Assembly: GCA_937983075.1 (NCBI GenBank)
Contig: CALKAQ010000004.1
Coordinates: forward strand, 1 to 10,541
DNA: 10,541 bases
Reading direction: 5' to 3'
Origin: an uncultured bacterium
GTDB lineage: Bacteria > Bacillota > Limnochordia > DTU080 > JAAYLA01
The notes below the pieces were generated by a model. The model had not been told where the DNA came from and ran no database searches. It saw only the letters and a list, made by a program, of their open reading frames with translations. The position numbers and the translations under genes were made by a program. Within the stretch, counting starts at the first letter, position 1, and each line of letters starts with the position of its first letter. Positions 1 to 6,489 of this stretch are shown one piece after another.

Positions 1-544
1 GCAATTCAACGAGTCGGCGCCCAACCTTGCCGAGTCCAATGATTCCGACGACGCTTCCTTTCAGGAGCTGCCCCATGGGTTTGTGCCACTCGCCTTGACG
101 GATGCAGCGATCGGCGTAGAAAATCTTCCGGATCAGTGCGAGAATGGCACCGAGCGTCAATTCCGCCACGGCATCGATGTGAGATGTTGGGGTGTTGGTG
201 ACGACGATGTTGAGTTCTTTTGCAGCCTCCAAGTCGACGTTGTCGAGTCCTGTGCCGCAACGGGAGATGACTTTAAGCCGTTTTGCCTGTTGCAATACCT
301 CGCGGTTTATGGGTTCGGTGCCGGCGATCAAACCTTCTGCATCGCGGATGAACTCGAGGAGCTCGTGGCTGTCCAGGCGGCGACGGTAGGGATTGAGCTC
401 ATAATCGATTCCATGTCGATGCAGCAGTCTTAGCGGTTCGGGATCGTATTCGGCAAATGACGAGGTGGAGATAAACACCCGAAACGAATGTTTGCGTTCC
501 GCCGCACGTTCAGAAACATGGTAAGAATGCACAGAAATGGTCAT
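1..544 (-). CDS. D-2-hydroxyacid dehydrogenase, phosphoglycerate dehydrogenase-like (partial, N-terminal part)
   Basis: Reading the minus strand from the ATG at 544 gives 181 complete codons, open to the window edge, so the C-terminal part is missing. Residues about 21-120 form the substrate-binding half typical of the SerA/GyaR family, including the block GTGLDNVD at 97-104 and VVTNTP at 114-119. The NAD-binding Rossmann motif GLGKVG (GxGxxG) is at 170-175. The family oxidises or reduces D-2-hydroxyacids such as 3-phosphoglycerate with NAD(H) in the cytosol. An AAGGAGG Shine-Dalgarno at 554-560, nine bases upstream, fixes the start. The first 20 residues are a polar extension not usual in SerA. 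The catalytic Arg/Glu/His region lies outside the window, so substrate cannot be judged. Its neighbour is a glycosyltransferase gene, and such dehydrogenases do occur in surface-polysaccharide loci, but a role in glycan precursor metabolism here is only inferred. Confidence 0.88.
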   Translation of the reverse strand, partial: MTISVHSYHVSERAAERKHSFRVFISTSSFAEYDPEPLRLLHRHGIDYELNPYRRRLDSHELLEFIRDAEGLIAGTEPINREVLQQAKRLKVISRCGTGLDNVDLEAAKELNIVVTNTPTSHIDAVAELTLGAILALIRKIFYADRCIRQGEWHKPMGQLLKGSVVGIIGLGKVGRRLVEL

Positions 545-553
545 CAATTCCGT

Positions 554-560
554 CCTCCTT
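554..560 (-). promoter_or_regulatory. Ribosome binding site of the dehydrogenase gene
   Basis: AAGGAGG on the minus strand, nine bases from the ATG at 544. It decides the start of the partial dehydrogenase gene and supports the 20-residue N-terminal extension. Confidence 0.75.
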
Positions 561-624
561 CATGGAGTACGTGGCGAACTGCGAGCCGGTGGCTCATCGG
601 GCGAGTTCATACGGTGAAGGAAAT

Positions 625-643
625 GCAGCCGTGGTTAGGCTGC
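625..643 (-). terminator. Weak hairpin overlapping the GT29 stop codon
   Basis: GCAGCC at 625-630 pairs with GGCTGC at 638-643 around a 7-base loop that contains the TAA stop of the GT29 gene. Downstream on the minus strand is only a mixed T/C stretch, so termination would be weak. It may attenuate rather than separate transcription of the GT29 gene and the dehydrogenase gene 90 bases further on. Confidence 0.3.
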
Positions 644-1486
644 ACGTAATCTGCTGCGCAGTCGGCGGTAGTACGATCGGGTGCTGAGGCGCCTTCTTCT
701 GCGCCAACGCAACTGCGCTCGGAGTGATCGTCTTCGATAAGTGGAGATGCGTCTTCCAGAGCCGGCATGAGCACTCTTGTTGCTTGACGAACGGCTTCGA
801 GAGCGTGAGCGTGATTTAAATCGGATGCGATGTTTGCGGCAAAAACGTTTCAGTATTTGGGTGATGAACGGGTCAACGCTTAATCGTTTGTCTTTGGCCA
901 AGCACCGGATGAGATATCGCTTGTGTTTTTTCTGGTTGTGCCAGCGCAGAGCCATCTTCGGCTTGATTTTTCGGTAACCGGGATATTCGGCATACGGCGT
1001 TTCGAAAAAGCTGAACCCGGTGACATGCAAGCTCTTGACGCCCTGGCGCAAAATGTGGGCCATCGCCAAAATGCCTGTGTTCGTAGGACCGCATTTTCTT
1101 CTCATGGCGAGCCGAAAGCCCAAGCTTACCGTGGTTAGCCGTATGAGTCCTTTGTTGATTCGTTTCTGGAAGCGAATCGGCCGATGCCGTTTGCGGTGCT
1201 TGCGAGAGGTCGGGTGCGTGGAGACGATCCACTTGACACCGGCGGCATGCATTTCTTGCACCGCTTTTCGACTGGGGGCTCGTTTAGGATTCAAGTTGTG
1301 GTAGATGACGTCCGTTCGGGTTCCGATGTCCTCTTTCGCCTCTTCGGGCAATGGCCACGCGTGGTTGAGCCGGACAACAACGTCGTGTGAATCGATAAAT
1401 TCCCCTAGTTTTTTCCCGCGAATCGTATTCGCAGGTCCCACCAAAACGACCCTTTTTCCTTTTAGAAATGATTTATAACTGCCCAC
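635..1486 (-). CDS. GT29 (sialyltransferase-fold) family glycosyltransferase with Arg/Ser-rich C-terminal tail
   Basis: This 283-residue protein resembles glycosyltransferase family 29. Residues 12-59 match the sialyl motif L layout: VVLVGPANTIRG, then IDSHDVVVRLN, then DIGTRTD. Residues 133-160 match motif S (GPTNTGILAMAHIL followed by LHVTGFSFF). H183 in a downstream WHNQ block is a candidate for the motif VS histidine. GT29 enzymes classically move sialic acid from CMP-sialate to glycans; bacterial homologues are mostly uncharacterised, so donor and acceptor are unknown. No signal peptide or membrane helix is evident, implying cytosolic action. Residues 225-283 form a low-complexity tail with 22 Arg and 14 Ser in 59 residues, including four SR repeats, unlike the usual family end. 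The start is a GTG at 1486 with GGGGG at 1494-1498 seven bases upstream. No CMP-sialate synthesis gene is in the window. Confidence 0.85.
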   Translation of the reverse strand: MGSYKSFLKGKRVVLVGPANTIRGKKLGEFIDSHDVVVRLNHAWPLPEEAKEDIGTRTDVIYHNLNPKRAPSRKAVQEMHAAGVKWIVSTHPTSRKHRKRHRPIRFQKRINKGLIRLTTVSLGFRLAMRRKCGPTNTGILAMAHILRQGVKSLHVTGFSFFETPYAEYPGYRKIKPKMALRWHNQKKHKRYLIRCLAKDKRLSVDPFITQILKRFCRKHRIRFKSRSRSRSRSSSNKSAHAGSGRRISTYRRRSLRAQLRWRRRRRLSTRSYYRRLRSRLRAA

Positions 1487-1538
1487 ATGGATACCCCCGT
1501 ATGCTTAGGTTCAATCTCGCATGACTCCGAGTTGTTCC

Positions 1539-1566
1539 TAGTCTATTGGGATCCGTCGTGGGAGTT
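1539..1566 (-). promoter_or_regulatory. Candidate sigma-K-like promoter for the GT29 gene
   Basis: On the minus strand AAC at 1564-1566 is followed by 16 bases and then AATAGACTA at 1539-1547. The sigma-K consensus is an AC-containing -35 and CATANNNTA at -10, so only the first -10 base deviates. A start near 1532 would leave a leader of about 45 bases before the GTG at 1486. A match this short could be chance. Confidence 0.28.
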
Positions 1567-1588
1567 CATAAACCATTGGAACCATTCT

Positions 1589-1643
1589 TTTAGTGAAAGT
1601 TTCCTAAACGGGTTTGCTCAAGCAAATATGATTGAATTTCAAT
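1589..1643. repeat. Three consecutive inverted repeats in the divergent intergenic region
   Basis: Within 55 AT-rich bases lie three dyads. At 1589-1608, TTTAG..GAAA faces TTTC..CTAAA with one unpaired T. At 1613-1626, TTTGCT and AGCAAA flank a central CA. At 1631-1643, ATTGAA and TTCAAT flank a central T. None has the GC-rich stem plus T-run of a terminator. They sit between the divergent GT29 and epimerase genes, the position expected for operators or a structured leader of the epimerase transcript. The rest of 1487-1721 shows no supported gene. Confidence 0.45.
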
Positions 1644-1721
1644 TCCTGTCACCGATTCGGAAGCGCCTTTATAGCCTAAAGTGATTCGTTGCATGTTGCA
1701 TATAGAACGGAGGTAGCGTGG

Positions 1722-2660
1722 ATGAAAGTTGTCGTTACCGGTGGGTCTGGATTCATAGGCAGCCACGTCGTTGAGGAATGGATCGACCACGGGGCGGAGG
1801 TGCACGTACTCGATTTATGGCGCTCACCGCGCATGGAGCGATTGGTTGAGAAACACGGCGTGCGTTTTCATGCCGGGGATCTCCGGGATGCGAAGACGCT
1901 CCGCACGGTGTTTGAAGGTGCTGATATCGTCTATCATCTCGGTTCGATCCTGGGGACTTCCGAATCCATCGATCGGTACGATCCCATCGATGTAGCCGAT
2001 ACGAATGTCGTAGGGACGTGCAGAATTTTGGCGATTGCCAATAAACTCGGCGTTAAACGGGTTGTCTACCCGTCCACGCCGGATGTACCGTGGTTGAATC
2101 CTTATAAAATAACGAAACAAGCGGCTGAGAAATTTTGCCAGATGTACTACAAGGAATTCGGTCTAAATACCGTCGTCTTAAAGCTGACGAATATTTACGG
2201 GCCACGGGAACGGTGGATTGATGCCGACGTCGGTGCTCCCTTCAACTATCAAAAGGTGGTCCCGACGTTTATCGTCAACGCGTTGCGGGGCGATGCGCTG
2301 CCGGTATTCGGCGATGGCACGCAGACAGCGGAGTACGTTTATGTTACCGATGTCGCGCGTGCCTTCTATTTGGCAGGCATTGCGCCGGAAGAACACGTTG
2401 CCGGTGAGGTCATTCCCATCGGAACCGGAGAATCGATCGACGTCCTTTCGCTGGCTCGCCTTGTGCTCGACATGACCGGCAGCTCATCGGAAATTCAGAT
2501 GTTGCCCATGCGGCGGGGCGAGGTGCACGTGCACATTTCGGTGGATACGGGGCCGGCGCGCAGGAAACTCAACTTTACACCCAAAGTGTCGCTTCATGAC
2601 GGTCTCAAGCGCAGTATCGCATACTATACTGCCGTGTTAAACGGTCAAGATGATTTGTAG
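1722..2660 (+). CDS. Extended SDR, NAD-dependent sugar-nucleotide epimerase/dehydratase with shortened catalytic loop
   Basis: This 312-residue protein belongs to the extended short-chain dehydrogenase/reductase superfamily, whose members epimerise, dehydrate or reduce nucleotide sugars using bound NAD(P). The N-terminal Rossmann motif GGSGFIG is at 7-13, and D31 ends strand 2, favouring NAD. The catalytic pair Y128-x3-K132 lies in NPYKITK, with S118/T119 in the preceding STP. Only nine residues separate T119 from Y128, against 24 in the epimerase at 5543, so the usual loop is trimmed. NIYGPR (157-162) and VFGDGTQTAEYVYVTD are typical substrate-domain blocks. The ATG at 1722 is chosen over an upstream in-frame TTG at 1689 because CGGAGG precedes it and the Rossmann fold starts directly after it. 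The gene is transcribed away from the GT29 gene and ends before a strong terminator. The exact sugar substrate is not determinable. Confidence 0.88.
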   Translation: MKVVVTGGSGFIGSHVVEEWIDHGAEVHVLDLWRSPRMERLVEKHGVRFHAGDLRDAKTLRTVFEGADIVYHLGSILGTSESIDRYDPIDVADTNVVGTCRILAIANKLGVKRVVYPSTPDVPWLNPYKITKQAAEKFCQMYYKEFGLNTVVLKLTNIYGPRERWIDADVGAPFNYQKVVPTFIVNALRGDALPVFGDGTQTAEYVYVTDVARAFYLAGIAPEEHVAGEVIPIGTGESIDVLSLARLVLDMTGSSSEIQMLPMRRGEVHVHISVDTGPARRKLNFTPKVSLHDGLKRSIAYYTAVLNGQDDL

Positions 2661-2692
2661 ATCGAAGTGAGCGTGATCAGCTGGTCATCGAG

Positions 2693-2730
2693 AAGGGGTG
2701 GTCGGATTGCGGTCCGACCACCCCTTTTTT
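2693..2730 (+). terminator. Strong rho-independent terminator after the first epimerase gene
   Basis: A perfect 12-bp stem (GGGGTGGTCGGA at 2695-2706 with its complement at 2713-2724), a six-base loop and six Ts at 2725-2730 form a textbook intrinsic terminator 33 bases after the stop codon. On the minus strand the hairpin is followed by few Ts, so it would terminate the converging GT4 gene less well. Confidence 0.92.
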
Positions 2731-2773
2731 GTGTACCGAGCAAGAAATCACAACATCCCTCTTATTCATGATT

Positions 2774-3871
2774 TCATCCTAGTTTTTCCAACTGAACGGC
2801 CGGTGTGGCTTCCAGAACCTCAAGAAAATGCTTTGCATGTCTCTGAGGTGTATGGCGGCGTTCGATATGGCGCAAACCATTGGAGATAAATTTCTTGCGC
2901 AACGCGGCTGACCGGAATAGGCGAGCAATTCTGGCGGCTGCCAAGTCCGGTCGGCCAAGCGGATAGGTCGCCCCGTTGACTCCGTTGGTGACGATTTCGA
3001 GGTTGCCTCCTACAGCCGTGGTGACCACGGGGCAGCCGCAAGCCATGCCTTCCAAAATCGAGTTCTGCAATCCCTCCGTCCGTGAGGTCGAAAGCACGCA
3101 GCCGCCGGATTGTGCCGCTTCTCTGTAGATCCGGGGCATTTCTTTACGGGGGACGTTTTCGAAAACGCGAATGTGATTGATAAGACCGTTTGTTTTGACG
3201 GCTTTGCGGAAAGTTTTCATGTCTTTGCTGGCCTTGGAATCGGTCACTACCCATGTTTCGAAGTCGCAGCCTTGTTGGAGCAGTGTGCGCACGATATGGA
3301 TGAGTTCCATGAAGTTTTTGTTCCAATCGAGTCTGCCGACCCAAAGCAAAATGGGCTTATGATGCTTATGGTTGCCTATGGGATTTTTGGAGTGGAAAAG
3401 TTCAGTGTCCACCGCGTTGTAAACGACTCGAATCGGGATATTGTGCGGCAGAGCTGAGTCGGCAATGATGCGTGCGACGTACTTTGAAGGCACAACAATG
3501 CTGCCGAATTCATGTTCTGAAAGGCGTGAACAAACTTTCAGGCAAGTTTCGGAGTAGCCCCTCATCTCATAAAGCAATTTTCCCGCGAAGCCCACTTTGT
3601 GCAAGCAAGACAAAAACGGTGTCAAATTGATGAACGAGATAGCCGTGTATCTCTTGCGCTTGAGAAGGGCTTCGATAGTGGCCGGCTTCTTTGTTACATA
3701 GGTGTTGATGCCTCGAAAACTGTTTCTGCCATTGCCTGGATGAAGGAAAAGCACATCGGATTTAATCCCGAATTTTCGAATGCCGTGAATTCGGGTGCAT
3801 AATGAGCTTTGAACGCCCCCCAGGTTTGCGGCCCAGACGACGAATAAAATGTGCTCTGATGATTCTCCCAT
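2774..3871 (-). CDS. GT4-family glycosyltransferase (paralogue of the 9271-10389 gene)
   Basis: The 365-residue product is a GT-B-fold retaining glycosyltransferase of family 4. It carries the EX7E motif (E266 and E274 in TEGLQNSILEGMACG), a donor-domain opener LLWVGRL at 175-181 and the PVVTTAVGGN block at 281-290. The N-terminal acceptor domain begins with AANLGGVQSS at 14-23, the glycine loop position of GT4 enzymes. No signal peptide or membrane segment is visible, so it should act at the cytoplasmic face, adding a hexose or similar from a nucleotide sugar to a surface glycan. The ATG at 3871 has AAGGGG at 3880-3885. The gene begins 27 bases after the stop of the YheC/D-family gene, indicating one transcript. 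Compared with the second GT4, the interdomain region YNAVDTELF and the EX7E region are almost the same. Donor and acceptor are unknown. Confidence 0.9.
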   Translation of the reverse strand: MGESSEHILFVVWAANLGGVQSSLCTRIHGIRKFGIKSDVLFLHPGNGRNSFRGINTYVTKKPATIEALLKRKRYTAISFINLTPFLSCLHKVGFAGKLLYEMRGYSETCLKVCSRLSEHEFGSIVVPSKYVARIIADSALPHNIPIRVVYNAVDTELFHSKNPIGNHKHHKPILLWVGRLDWNKNFMELIHIVRTLLQQGCDFETWVVTDSKASKDMKTFRKAVKTNGLINHIRVFENVPRKEMPRIYREAAQSGGCVLSTSRTEGLQNSILEGMACGCPVVTTAVGGNLEIVTNGVNGATYPLGRPDLAAARIARLFRSAALRKKFISNGLRHIERRHTPQRHAKHFLEVLEATPAVQLEKLG

Positions 3872-3898
3872 GCTGATCGCCCCTTTGCGAAAAAGTTG

Positions 3899-5293
3899 TC
3901 AATGCGAAGGGTACACGGGGAAGCCGCTTAAATACGAAGCATACGTGAGTGGGGCTGACAGTTGACGCCAATAGTCTTGGTCATTCTTGTCGACCGGGCG
4001 ATATCCCGGAGCTGCATTGGCTTCCAAAAACCAGGGCCGGGCTTGTTCGTCGAGCAGTACGTCCACGCCGAGATCGCCCAAGTAGTCGAACTTAAGGTCA
4101 AAAGCTCTGGCGCAAGCAAGGGCAAAGTCCGTCACGGTGCTCAAAATGCGCTTGCCGCTGATCGGCCAACGCTTGGCAAGCAATGCCTCAGCCTGCCAAT
4201 ATTCACCGAGTCGGGTGATGATGGAGTCGGGTGCGGGGGCCAACCGCGCGTAAGCGCCATTGACTACCCATTCACCAAGTCCGTTTTTCTGGACCGTAAT
4301 TCGCAAGTCAAATGGACGCTGCTTCCAGCGGGCCGGGCGGATGGCTTGTTGAATCGACCACCGTGAAGGTGAAAATGTCCCGCGCACTTGAGCGAGTACG
4401 CGCGTCAATTGGCGGTAAGAATTGATCCGTATTTGCTTTTCTTGGTCCGACGTCGTGGAAACTCGCGTGCGGACAACGTAGCCTCCTTCGGATGCTCGGG
4501 CAATGCGAAATACGGAACGCCCCGCCCCCATGCCGCTGGCTTTGACGTACACCGTCTGATGCCGCACCAACATTTGGTCGAGAGATTCAGCGCTCAGCGG
4601 GACCGTTTCCGGGAGGTGCTTCGCCAGGTGAGGAATGGCTTGCAATGCTTCGATTTGAGCCAGCCGATAGTAGCACAGAGGATCATTGAAAATGAACGGA
4701 GTCATGTCGTTCCGCAAGTGTTGAAGTGTTTCCCGGGGTACGTAGGAACGTCTGTAGACGGCTTGGGGAAACGGAAATTCCCCGGTTTCAAATTGGACGT
4801 GCTTGGGCGAGCGGATTTCCATGGAACGGTTCGGGAAGTGAACGTGACCGAAGATCGTTCGCTTTTCCCAATTGATGTCGGCCAGTGTGAAATAAAAGGC
4901 CAAGCCTCCGATATTGTGAATGTCCCAAAATGTGTGGAAAAACTTGTATCCGTGGCGGTTCTGTCGGATTTGGTCTCGTGAATGGCCGATGAGAATGCCG
5001 ATGACGGGTCCCATGGCGAGTTCGTTGGGACTTTTCGACTGGATCCGATAGCGGAATTTCATCGCTGTCGGCGAATCGAGTTGGAGTGCCGAGAGCACCG
5101 AGCCTGAGAGCGAAAGCTCATTTTCTTGCGCTTTGTGGGCAATGCGTATTTGTACCGCAGTTCGGCGCTCGCCGACGCTAAGTTTAACCCAGCGGTTAGG
5201 CGTCATTCCCAGATGATGCGCGCACGCCTTCGACATTTCAAGCACGGCTGCTTGATTGGAGGCGTGCGTTAAACGATAGAGTGAGTACAACAC
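3899..5293 (-). CDS. YheC/YheD-family endospore coat-associated ATP-grasp protein
   Basis: This 464-residue protein matches the YheC/YheD family, which is found in spore-forming Bacilli and associates with the spore coat. The C-terminal half is an ATP-grasp domain. YVKASGMGAGRSVFRI at 249-264 supplies the nucleotide-binding lysine and glycine loop (K251), FDLRI is at 328-332, and the metal-binding end DLGVDVLL..WFLEANAAPG at 407-430 includes D411, E424 and N426. The family's ligation reaction is not established. The frame is open up to 5860, but the GTG at 5293, with GGAGG at 5300-5304 six bases away, gives the usual family length; further upstream the peptide loses family character and would overlap the opposite-strand epimerase gene. 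A GT4 gene follows after 27 bases. Expression in the mother cell is likely by analogy and is weakly supported by a sigma-E-like promoter. Confidence 0.9.
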   Translation of the reverse strand: MLYSLYRLTHASNQAAVLEMSKACAHHLGMTPNRWVKLSVGERRTAVQIRIAHKAQENELSLSGSVLSALQLDSPTAMKFRYRIQSKSPNELAMGPVIGILIGHSRDQIRQNRHGYKFFHTFWDIHNIGGLAFYFTLADINWEKRTIFGHVHFPNRSMEIRSPKHVQFETGEFPFPQAVYRRSYVPRETLQHLRNDMTPFIFNDPLCYYRLAQIEALQAIPHLAKHLPETVPLSAESLDQMLVRHQTVYVKASGMGAGRSVFRIARASEGGYVVRTRVSTTSDQEKQIRINSYRQLTRVLAQVRGTFSPSRWSIQQAIRPARWKQRPFDLRITVQKNGLGEWVVNGAYARLAPAPDSIITRLGEYWQAEALLAKRWPISGKRILSTVTDFALACARAFDLKFDYLGDLGVDVLLDEQARPWFLEANAAPGYRPVDKNDQDYWRQLSAPLTYASYLSGFPVYPSH

Positions 5294-5299
5294 GGTTAA

Positions 5300-5304
5300 C
5301 CTCC
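5300..5304 (-). promoter_or_regulatory. Ribosome binding site fixing the YheC/D-family GTG start
   Basis: GGAGG on the minus strand, six bases before the GTG at 5293. It is the main reason to reject a start hundreds of bases further upstream in the same open frame. Confidence 0.7.
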
Positions 5305-5332
5305 GTCTCTTGAAAGTCTGGTGCCGGCTTCT

Positions 5333-5359
5333 CAGGTATGTTTCGGAATCGAAAGGATG
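5333..5359 (-). promoter_or_regulatory. Candidate sigma-E-like promoter for the YheC/D-GT4 unit
   Basis: On the minus strand CATCCT (5354-5359) is followed by a 13-base spacer and CATACCTG (5333-5340). Sigma-E promoters of Bacilli read roughly CATATT, 13-14 bases, CATACAAT, so both boxes match in part. A start near 5325 would give a leader of about 30 bases containing the ribosome binding site. The spacing is right but the match is imperfect. Confidence 0.35.
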
Positions 5360-5542
5360 GGGTTTACATAGCGGATTCCTAGAACAACATACGGAGGCTG
5401 GTCGGCGCCTGTGTAGAGAATCGCAGCCTATTCTTGAAGTCAAACAGTACCGCGGGAACAATCCTAAAATCATCATTGGCAATACCATGAACCAGGTTCC
5501 ATCAAGTTCGGACCACTTTGTATAAGTCGAGGTGACGTTGCT

Positions 5543-6445
5543 GTGCGTGTCATCGTCACTGGAGGAGCCGGGTTCATCGGTGCGCATATTGTGGAGGCAT
5601 TGCGCGCAAGGCGTTACAAAGTCGTGGTAGTTGATGATTTGAGAGCGGGAAGGAAATATCAGCCGCCCAGCGGTGTTTCCTTTTATGAAGAAGATATCGG
5701 ATCGGAGCGATTGGATGGAATATTCAATGAAGTACAGCCTGACTATGTTATTCATCTGGCTGCGCAGACGAAAGTAGACCATTCCGTGGAAGAGCCGCTG
5801 GCCGATGCCATGGTCAACGTTTTGGGAACCCTCAATGTGTTGGAATGCTGCAGGAAACACCGGGTCAAGAAAATCGTCTTTGCGTCAACAGCTGCTGTAT
5901 ACGGCAATCCCGAAGTTCTGCCCGTCACGGAGGAGCATCCGATACGCCCCCGGTCGCCTTATGCAGTTTCGAAATATGCGGCTGAACTCCATTTAAACGT
6001 CTTCAAGGAGCTGTACGGCCTCGATTACACCATATTGCGTTATTCCAATGTATATGGTCCAGCTCAAGGTTCGCGGTCGGAAGACGTCATTTCCGCGATG
6101 ATTCGGCTGATTCGTGCGCAACAGCCGGTTCGTATATACGGAGACGGCAGCCAAACCCGTGACTTCGTGTACGTGTCGGACGTCGCTGAAGCAAATGTGC
6201 TGGCGCTGCAAGCGGGTTCCGGTGAAGTGATCAACATCAGCAGCGGGACGCAAACGACAGTGAAAGCCCTTTGCGAGCTGATCGGTAAACTGTGCAGCGT
6301 GCAACCGGTGATTGAACACGTTCCGGCGAGGACGGGAGACATTCAGCACAGTTTGTTGGCGAATGACAAAGCACGCAAATTGTTGGGGTGGAGGCCAAAA
6401 ATCAGTTTGATCGATGGGCTAAAACGTGCGTTAAAGCATGCCTAA
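5543..6445 (+). CDS. GalE-like NAD-dependent nucleotide-sugar epimerase
   Basis: The 300-residue product is a canonical extended SDR of the UDP-glucose/UDP-N-acetylglucosamine 4-epimerase type. TGGAGFIG (6-13) binds NAD, D31/D32 end strand 2, and HLAAQTKVDHSVEEP (71-85) is the family's typical strand-4 block. The catalytic set is T116 in FASTAAVYG, with Y140 and K144 in SPYAVSK. RYSNVYGP and YGDGSQTRDFVYVSD follow as expected. Members invert C4 of UDP-hexoses in the cytosol, feeding glycosyltransferases. The start is a GTG at 5543 preceded by GAGGTGA at 5529-5535. It is divergent from the YheC/D-family gene and convergent with the taurine importer genes, so it is probably a single-gene transcript. 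Alternatives within the superfamily (dTDP-glucose or UDP-glucuronate enzymes) cannot be excluded without comparison. Confidence 0.9.
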   Translation: MRVIVTGGAGFIGAHIVEALRARRYKVVVVDDLRAGRKYQPPSGVSFYEEDIGSERLDGIFNEVQPDYVIHLAAQTKVDHSVEEPLADAMVNVLGTLNVLECCRKHRVKKIVFASTAAVYGNPEVLPVTEEHPIRPRSPYAVSKYAAELHLNVFKELYGLDYTILRYSNVYGPAQGSRSEDVISAMIRLIRAQQPVRIYGDGSQTRDFVYVSDVAEANVLALQAGSGEVINISSGTQTTVKALCELIGKLCSVQPVIEHVPARTGDIQHSLLANDKARKLLGWRPKISLIDGLKRALKHA

Positions 6446-6448
6446 ACC

Positions 6449-6489
6449 AAAAAAGGCCGAGACCGAAGCGAACGGTCCCGGTCTTTTTT
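6449..6489. terminator. Bidirectional terminator between converging epimerase and tauB-like genes
   Basis: The arms at 6449-6465 and 6473-6489 pair over 17 positions with one G-T wobble and one mismatch, around the loop AAGCGAA. The right arm ends in six Ts and the left arm begins with six As, so the structure works on either strand. On the minus strand it overlaps the TAA of the ATPase gene at 6488-6490. Confidence 0.88.

Noticed and set aside
1487..1684. 65-codon plus-strand frame in the divergent region
   Set aside because: No ribosome binding site, no recognisable sequence, and it covers the inverted-repeat array and promoter region.
1699..1707. CATATAGAA as a sporulation-type -10 box for the first epimerase
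   Set aside because: It lies so close to the Shine-Dalgarno that the transcript would start in or after it, and no fitting -35 is seen.
4388..4981. 197-codon plus-strand frame
   Set aside because: Entirely antisense to the conserved YheC/D-family gene; no start signal and no family resemblance.
5489..5499. Small dyad GAACC-A-GGTTC upstream of the second epimerase
   Set aside because: Arms of only five bases are common by chance; nothing else supports an operator.
5521..5526. TATAAG as a -10 box for the second epimerase
   Set aside because: No matching -35 at 16-18 bases, and transcription would begin within the ribosome binding site.
5294..5860. Upstream continuation of the YheC/D-family frame, 189 more codons without a stop
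   Set aside because: The extra peptide has no family character, crosses the divergent intergenic region and runs antisense into the epimerase gene; the GTG at 5293 has a good ribosome binding site.
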